A DNA stretch of 64,000 nucleotides, from the NCBI GenBank assembly GCA_029339505.1, contig JAQISU010000155.1:15577501-15641500 (forward strand), written 5' to 3'. The notes under the pieces were generated by a model that made no database searches, was not told the origin of the DNA, and saw only the letters and a list, made by a program, of their open reading frames with translations. Source of the stretch: Unio delphinus (taxonomy: Eukaryota; Mollusca; Bivalvia; Unionida; Unionidae). Within the stretch, counting starts at the first letter, position 1. Each line of letters opens with the position of its first letter. Of the stretch, positions 58,026-64,000 are shown piece after piece. Both the position numbers and the translations under genes were made by a program.

Positions 58026-58644
58026 CCTAAAATAGGGTAAATGTATACATATTTGGAACGATTAAAATAAATTTCACACTTTTGTGTATTATCTTTTTGA
58101 TATGTATGACCCGAACCAAATTTGGCAGTGGTACATTCTGGAAAACATGACAATCGTTATTTGTAAGATAGATAGAATTCAGTTGTTTAATGTAAAGTTG
58201 TCAAAACCATATTTACAATCATATTAATATTATTTAAAAATGTGTAATAAATATGTCTTCCATGTGTTGATTAGAATGCTTAAATTGCACAAGTGTTCAA
58301 CACGAATGTTTTCTTGATATGGCATGGAATTTTGTTTTGCATTATTGTAAATGAGTATATAAACACATAGTCTATCCTTTAAGTTGACTAAAATTAACTT
58401 TCTTTTCATCAATCATGCAAATGGATAGTTGTTGCTTAACAACAATATATGAACTTGTTCCACTTGCAAATACAGCATTATTGATTTAACGCTAGCAAGT
58501 GATCGCAGCCATTCAAAGTCACGTATACATACTTAGAAAACACTAATTAATATTGCAAAATTACTGTCTAGTCTGTGTTAAAAAATATAAAGTTCTTGGA
58601 TGCATGAAAATTTTATATGATCTCGAATGTCTTTCACTTGGTCT
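58026..58644. other. No gene recognised; likely 3' flank of the AIF1-like gene
   Basis: AT-rich. It lies downstream of the AIF1-like stop on the minus strand and may hold its 3' untranslated region. No clear polyadenylation site can be fixed. Confidence 0.35.
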
Positions 58645-58730
58645 TTACGGCAAATTGGAAATGTCTTTCTTGGGAGGCTTTCCTTTTGGACGTTTTTGTG
58701 TTTTGGCTTTTTTCCTCGAAAATCAGAATT
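58645..58730 (-). pseudogene. AIF1-like last coding exon with one-base excess
   Basis: On the minus strand a TTTTACAG acceptor (58731-58738) precedes ILIFEEK. A second frame, one base out of step, gives KRPKGKPPKKDISNLP and a TAA (58645-58647). Both halves are typical of the C-terminal tail of allograft inflammatory factor 1, a Ca2+- and actin-binding EF-hand protein of phagocytes. The frame changes at a run of six A (minus strand, 58708-58713). Either the exon is mutated or the homopolymer is miscounted. As written the frame would read on into a different tail. Confidence 0.75.
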
Positions 58731-58738
58731 CTGTAAAA

Positions 58739-59235
58739 CAAAGCATTAAAGATAATGCAACAGTGCATATGAATGTATGTATGCATAGAGTGTAATGACA
58801 TATTTACACAACTGGCTATAGAGTGCCTAACAAACGTAAATCTCAGAACCTTGCCGAAATACACCAGGGAGACAATCCTTGCTACCAAAATGAAAATATG
58901 CTCCAAGATTGTTATGTTAAACATTGTTGAAACGATCGCGTATCGGTTTGATATATGAACAATCTATCAGAAAGCAAAAGTATCCAGCATGATCAGTATA
59001 CATTCGTGTATAGTTGTTAAATTTGGAATAAAATTCCCTATAAAGGTATAAATATGAACAGATGGGTCTGCCATTTTTGCATTTATGTAGTGTAAAGAGT
59101 AGTGTAAAGATTAATTTGGGTTAATTTAAAAGCCACGTGGATGTTACGAAGCAAACACCTTTTGGATATGTGAAGGGTCACATTTTTTAATGTAAAGTGA
59201 GGAAGATATTCTAATATCAAACGTAGGAAAACATA

Positions 59236-59305
<70 letters not shown>

Positions 59306-60300
59306 CATTGTATCATTGGATTATAAAACAGGCATGAAAGATGAATTTCAAGTGTTGGATCACAATTTTAGGGCATATTATAACGGTAATGTTTCTTGCG
59401 ACGTGATGGGTTGGTTCATGCGTTTCGGTCAAAACCGTTTCAAATTTGGATGTCCAAAACACACTGAAAGCGAGTATCATTGCTTAATGGTGAATTGGGT
59501 CAAGCATTTATAAATATGGCTTTCTAGCTGAACCATATACCATAAGAGAAAATATAAAAGTCAAAGTTCTACATAAATACTACAACAATGGTACATGTAT
59601 CAAAACACAAGGCGAATTATATTCAGAATAAACCACAATCTTTTGAAAATCTTACGTCCACCGTATGAGCATCATTACCGTAAGCATTCTATAGTGAATA
59701 AATTACCTCCATTGTTGCCTTTATATAGATGCCGAAGGAAGCATCTATACTATTATACTTACATGAGCCTGTCCTGCAAACAATCAAAACAAATTAACTC
59801 GAAGTATTTGTATTGTTGTAAACATTATCGGGTGTAAATGTATTGCATGTAGGGACGGCGTCAGCCCAGTCTTGGCTCTATAATGCCAAGTAAGTTTACC
59901 TTTCCCAAAAAGGAAAACACAAAAAGATGAAAAGTATGAAAATTACAACAACAACAATAAAACACAAGAAAACAAAGAAATATATTTTTCATAATCCCTT
60001 TTCGTAAGAAAAGGCCACGACATTTTCAGCTGAAACATCATCCCAAAAGTGTACCAATAATTTCAGCATCACCAGCCTCTTTACAATATGTCAATTATAC
60101 ATACCCAATCCCATGAGATATAGATTAGGATTCGGTAGGGAATAACATTTAGAAAGTTGAAATTTTAACTGAATTTAGAGCGTTCTTATAAATCAAAAGC
60201 ATGTAAGATGACAAGTATTTGCCAGGACACATTTTAAAAATCTATGTCAGGATCCAAGAGATTTTTTTGTATTTGTGTTTTCTTCATAGATTAAACTTCT
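58739..60300. other. Intron of the AIF1-like gene
   Basis: AT-rich, with a TA repeat at 59240-59302. No other coding signal. Confidence 0.5.
59240..59302. repeat. (TA)n microsatellite
   Basis: About 60 bp of TA. Confidence 0.97.
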
Positions 60301-60460
60301 AGTTTTAATACGGATTTTCCTCCCAGCATCATCCGAATAAAATCTCTGTAGGAAATGGTCCCTGTGTTCGTCGTGTCCACTTCTGCTATCAATTTCTTTA
60401 TTTCTAAATGTGTTTTGGCCTGACCAAATTTCTCCAACATCCGCTTCAAGCCCATAAGAT
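60301..60460 (-). CDS. AIF1: AIF1-like EF-hand exon
   Basis: The exon lies on the minus strand after a TTACAG acceptor (from 60461). It encodes [20 protein letters not shown] and [20 protein letters not shown], then LGGKSVLK. This is the linker and second EF-hand of allograft inflammatory factor 1 (Iba1), with D-x-T-x-T-G-T-I-x-Y-x-D-F as the loop. Phase agrees with the upstream exon (1 nt in) and with the downstream exon (2 nt out) if it ends at 60301. The bases there on the minus strand are AGAAGT and not a GT donor. The nearest GT is four bases further and would break the frame. Role in phagocyte actin dynamics is known for the family. Confidence 0.85.
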
Positions 60461-61296
60461 CTGTAATGGAAAAGACTATGTTAATGTTTTTTCGAATAAA
60501 TTAATTCAATAAAATTATAAAAAGGTAAAACCAATTAAATCATTTTAATACTGAGACTACTTTAAATGTCAAACAATTTAAAGTTCTAAAGTATGCACTA
60601 CAGGGTTTGTTTCAACATAGGCACGACATTTCATTCTTTGATGAAATATATTAAATTGGATCCAAACGGAAGTCAATTAAAATATTCTTCTTTGAATACT
60701 CCATGGATGCCTATCCCCTTAGTACATTTAATTCAGAGCCATCAACAGATCCAATGTCTTCTTGTATTGGATACTAATAATGCAGTTTGGGAGTGGAACC
60801 TATAACTGACCTGTACTGCAAATCAACCACAAACCATTGGCATCAGAATGAATCTTCGTAATGTTGTAGGTCGTAGTTCAAGATGTTCCAAAAACATCTC
60901 AATGACCACATCGTACAAGACGCAGGCACATGCATTTGCAACAACAACAAAAAAAGGCTGTATAATATGCAACCAAGCATATGCCCGAAACCCGATCCAT
61001 AACATGAGTTAGCGAAGCATATGGCATCCTATATGCTAGTTAAACCACTGATTTCAGAAAAAGAATTACTAAGAGTCACATTTGCAACAAATCAATGCGA
61101 AGTGAACCAGTCACTACAATGCAATTCTGACATTCTGTAGATTCTCGAGAGGTATCCGACATAGTCTAAATAAGCTTTTGGACCGATATACAATGCACAC
61201 ATGCGGCAATATACTGGATTCTACAACATGCAATCATGATTTGTTTGTTTGTTTGATCAGAATTTTTAACTTTGCTTTAATAATTGTTTAGTTATA
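60461..61296. other. Intron of the AIF1-like gene
   Basis: No coding signal or clear repeat. It precedes SINE-derived sequence. Confidence 0.45.
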
Positions 61297-61449
61297 TCGC
61301 TACGATGTCTGCAGTGAGGCAGTTTATAGTAATGTCTAGCACTGGAGCATCATGCCGCAGACATGTAGCATGATGTCCCGCCCAGTCACATTATCCTAAT
61401 ACCAGGTTGACCAGTCCTGACACTAACCTCTTAATGCTGAGCGCCAAGC
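61297..61449 (-). mobile_element. SINE fragment (body and tail)
   Basis: Matches the body of the SINE at 62120-62395: GCATCATG..., CCCAGTCACAT, 'taatgctgagcgccaagcg'. The tRNA-like head is absent. Confidence 0.75.
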
Positions 61450-61568
61450 GAAAAATATGATCTAAATAAAGAAAACAATGATCTTACAAATGCAGTTTTG
61501 TCCATAAATTAGTCAGGTACCAGTTCATGACCTGTACCAAAATCTTTGACACAATTCGTACACATACC

Positions 61569-61569
<1 letters not shown>

Positions 61570-61599
<30 letters not shown>

Positions 61600-61600
61600 T
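61570..61600. repeat. (TAG)n microsatellite
   Basis: About ten pure TAG units. Confidence 0.97.
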
Positions 61601-62049
61601 TTCCGTCAGGTTTTAATACATCACTACAACATTCTCATATAACTTTGTTTTACTGCTTTCTCTACACAAAACTGTACAGAAATGTATTTTGATACATATT
61701 AATTTATGTATACACCGAGGCCGTTATATTTATTAATCCGACATCGGGCTATTTATTAAGTCTCAGCATTCAATATTATCATTCAGGACACAGAGAAGAA
61801 CAATGAAGGAATGTCATACGAAAATCGAACATTCATTTATCATCAAACATGTCAGTAGATATAGCTGCTTACTACGAAAACAGCAGCAGAACTAAAAAAA
61901 AAAACATATTGTTCAAACAATGAACGTTATTTGGCGGAAACGTATTACTTCGTCTTAGAATATATACAGTATTGTGCCTTCTGAGTCATTTTACAGTTGA
62001 TATATTTACAATGTAAGTCACTGAGGTAATAGTCAAATACGTAATTACA

Positions 62050-62050
<1 letters not shown>

Positions 62051-62091
<41 letters not shown>
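62051..62091. repeat. (TG)n microsatellite
   Basis: About 20 TG units, close to the 3' end of a SINE. Confidence 0.97.
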
Positions 62092-62094
<3 letters not shown>

Positions 62095-62119
62095 TTCGAT
62101 TTTAACGTAGCTTTAGTAA

Positions 62120-62395
62120 GTTTTAAGTCATATGGCCACAATGTCTGAACGGTGGCAGTTTATTTCGATGTCTAGTACCGGGGCATCATGCAACATACTT
62201 GTAACTTAGTGTCATACCCAGTCACATCATTCTGACATTAGGCCGACCATGCCTAACATTCACCTCTAAATGTTGAGCGCCAAGCGAGGCAGCTTCAAGT
62301 ACCATATGTATAAGTCTTTGACATGAATCGGCTGGGGTTTGAACCTGCGACATTCTGCATCCGAAATGGACACTCTGACCACTTCAGGCACAGAA
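62120..62395 (-). mobile_element. tRNA-derived SINE, near full length
   Basis: On the minus strand a tRNA-like head (A-box-like GTGGTCAGAGTG, B-box-like GGTTCAAACCC) is followed by the family body (GCCTCGCTTGGCGCTCAACA) and the GTGACTGGGTATGACAC region. It lies in an intron of the AIF1-like gene. Confidence 0.8.
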
Positions 62396-62494
62396 GGGGT
62401 CACATGAGCGGTCACAAAAATTGGTAAAAATTCAAATGCAAAACGCAATTGCTTTAAGAGTGGTACCAAAGTATACTAATAGAAGAGCACTTAC

Positions 62495-62536
62495 CGATAT
62501 TTCCGTTCTGGTCATGCTCGAATTCCAGAAATTTGG
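62495..62536 (-). CDS. AIF1: AIF1-like exon with first EF-hand half
   Basis: A 42-bp exon on the minus strand between a TTTTCAG acceptor (from 62537) and a GTAAGTG donor (62494 downwards). It encodes KFLEFEHDQNGNI, the start of the first EF-hand of AIF1. The last G joins the AT of the next exon to give Asp, so the phase fits exactly with 60301-60460. Further 5' exons, with the N-terminus, were not found in the remaining 1.5 kb. Confidence 0.82.
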
Positions 62537-62640
62537 CTGAAAATTTAAGAAGCATCGTCATGTGATTGTGAAGGATGAAAGCGCACATTATACAATACGA
62601 ATACCTTTTCCCCGTGTAATTGAAATTTACTCGTAAGAAT
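62529..62640. repeat. Intron/exon boundary block, duplicated at 63757-63870
   Basis: AAATTTGGCTGAAAATTT, TCGTCATGTGATTGTGAAGG, TACAATACGAATACCTTTT and GTGTAATTGAAATTTA recur in order at 63757-63870. The block contains the acceptor and the first bases of the 62495-62536 exon. Confidence 0.85.
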
Positions 62641-62834
62641 ATGACTAGACCTATTGGTGAACATTCTACGTACCATTGCTTCTGTTATATTACTCGTTAC
62701 TTTTACTTTAAAAAACTTTTATTGGCTACATATCAGTTCTGATTTGTTCCACGCTACACCTCACTTTGGACTTTTTTCATACTTTCTTTCTCGACTAAAA
62801 AAGTTAACTCTTTAAATCCTTGCAAACATTGGCC

Positions 62835-62836
<2 letters not shown>

Positions 62837-62887
<51 letters not shown>
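62837..62887. repeat. (AAT)n microsatellite
   Basis: About 17 AAT units. Confidence 0.98.
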
Positions 62888-62891
<4 letters not shown>

Positions 62892-63756
62892 GACCTTGTT
62901 TAGTGACTAATCTTTAGAAGCTCTAAGCGCTTTACATATATAATGATATGACTACAAAAAACAAAACACCATGAAATAAGAAAACAAACAATCCTGAACA
63001 TATTTAATAATTGGAATGTTAAAAAGCTAATGAAGTTATTGTATTAGCCAATCTTCAAAAAGATCAATCATTTTTTTGTGTTTTTGGCTTGGTTGTTTGT
63101 TTTTCTGCTCAAAGTTACATCTTAACCTTTTTCTGACCCATATAGGCGTACCAGTTAAAATCACTGTCTTTAAAGGCATCATATGTTAAATGGATCAGTC
63201 AGAATTTCGATTGCTGAAGTGTCAAGTTATTCATACACATTTAATTATACACATTTAATAAACTTGGCACGAGCGTCATTCTGATTAAAATCAGGTCAAG
63301 TTGGTCGTAAGTAAAAATCTAACTTAGGTCGCTAAAGTTTCGTGTTATGGTGACCTTCGAATTAACCAATGAAAATACAGTTTGAAGGAATTAGAAAGTT
63401 AATAAAATCGTTCAGCACACATTGATCCACTACCAACGAGAAGGTATTAGACTGCATCTGATTAGCTGTTAAAACTAGGGCTTATGGTAATAGAATAGGT
63501 CGCCAGAACATGGTCCCTAAGTCGTCGTTGTCTGATCTTCACACAGGACAGCTTAGATCTGATTTCAATCAGACTGCACCAGCATTAAATTCGAATGCAG
63601 TTATGTTGTGTATGTTATACGTTTATATTATGAACTTCATTACAACTCTCTCGCAGTACGAGGAGCAAATAAACACATTATTCAAGCTTAAAGGATGAAC
63701 TGCGTTGCATTTTGTGTCGTGGCAAATGGTATATGGTGTATACTCGCTTATAAGAA
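62888..63756. other. No gene recognised
   Basis: AT-rich. Probably upstream intron of the AIF1-like gene. No exon with the expected N-terminal sequence was identified. Confidence 0.4.
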
Positions 63757-63870
63757 ATTTGGCTGAAAATTTTTGAAAGATCGTCATGTGATTGTGAAGG
63801 ACGAAAATGCCTATAATACAATACGAATACCTTTTTCCCGTGTAATTGAAATTTATTTGTACAAATAGGA
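63757..63870. repeat. Second copy of the AIF1-like intron/exon boundary block
   Basis: Copy of 62529-62640. On the minus strand it keeps the acceptor and the first nine exon bases, then diverges, so it is not a usable exon. Confidence 0.8.
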
Positions 63871-64000
63871 ACTATACGTGTACCAGGATGTGTGAGTCCA
63901 AATACAAAGTACTCAGATCCAGATCTGCCGTCGATATCTGCAGTTTGTCAAAGTTTGGCAGCAGACCAAACCACATAGACACTGATCTGCCAGCACATTA

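Overview
The window is AT-rich animal nuclear DNA, probably from a mollusc or another lophotrochozoan. The case rests on interrupted genes with GT-AG introns, many microsatellites, tRNA-derived SINEs, CR1/L2-type LINE pieces, a Ty3/gypsy fragment, and cysteine-rich EGF-like exons of a style common in molluscs. The species cannot be named from the sequence.

Three things dominate. (1) A plus-strand receptor gene runs from about 5.6 to 50.8 kb. Its EGF-like exons (all 1-1 phase) lie at 5642, 24918, 25452, 26563, 38575 (damaged), 39111 and 43196, with a dead one at 7268. They are followed by a fibronectin type III domain split over two exons (44500, 49871) and a last exon (50538-50779) with a transmembrane helix and a short tail carrying two spaced YxxL motifs. 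The EGF exons and their introns lie in three tandem, diverged duplication units. The gene's first exon and signal peptide were not found.

(2) Between the first and second units, about 9.46-20.6 kb holds a decayed endogenous DNA virus or transposon of the Polinton/Maverick-adintovirus kind. Read on the minus strand from right to left it carries a phospholipase A2-like protein, a retrovirus-type integrase, an HNH nuclease, small unknown proteins, a basic minor virion protein, the double-jelly-roll major capsid protein, a core-like basic protein, two tandem adenain-like proteases, a coiled-coil fibre-like protein, a membrane protein and a capsid-associated protein. The packaging ATPase lies on the plus strand at the right end. 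Most genes have frameshifts or stops, and no DNA polymerase B was found. The 3' end of a second, related ATPase occupies bases 1-293, so another copy lies just left of the window.

(3) A 5.6-kb minisatellite (31582-37163) has about 150 copies of a 37-bp unit and fills an intron of the receptor gene.

Right of the receptor gene are a MITE-like element, a dead Ty3/gypsy integrase fragment (51.3-52.6 kb), a broken BTB/T1-domain sequence (53.0-53.4 kb), a degenerate 40-bp minisatellite (57.7-58.0 kb) and three minus-strand exons of an allograft inflammatory factor 1 (AIF1/Iba1)-like gene (62.5, 60.4 and 58.7 kb). Two defects in those exons suggest either a pseudogene or a local sequence error. The remaining sequence is introns or intergenic DNA without recognisable genes.
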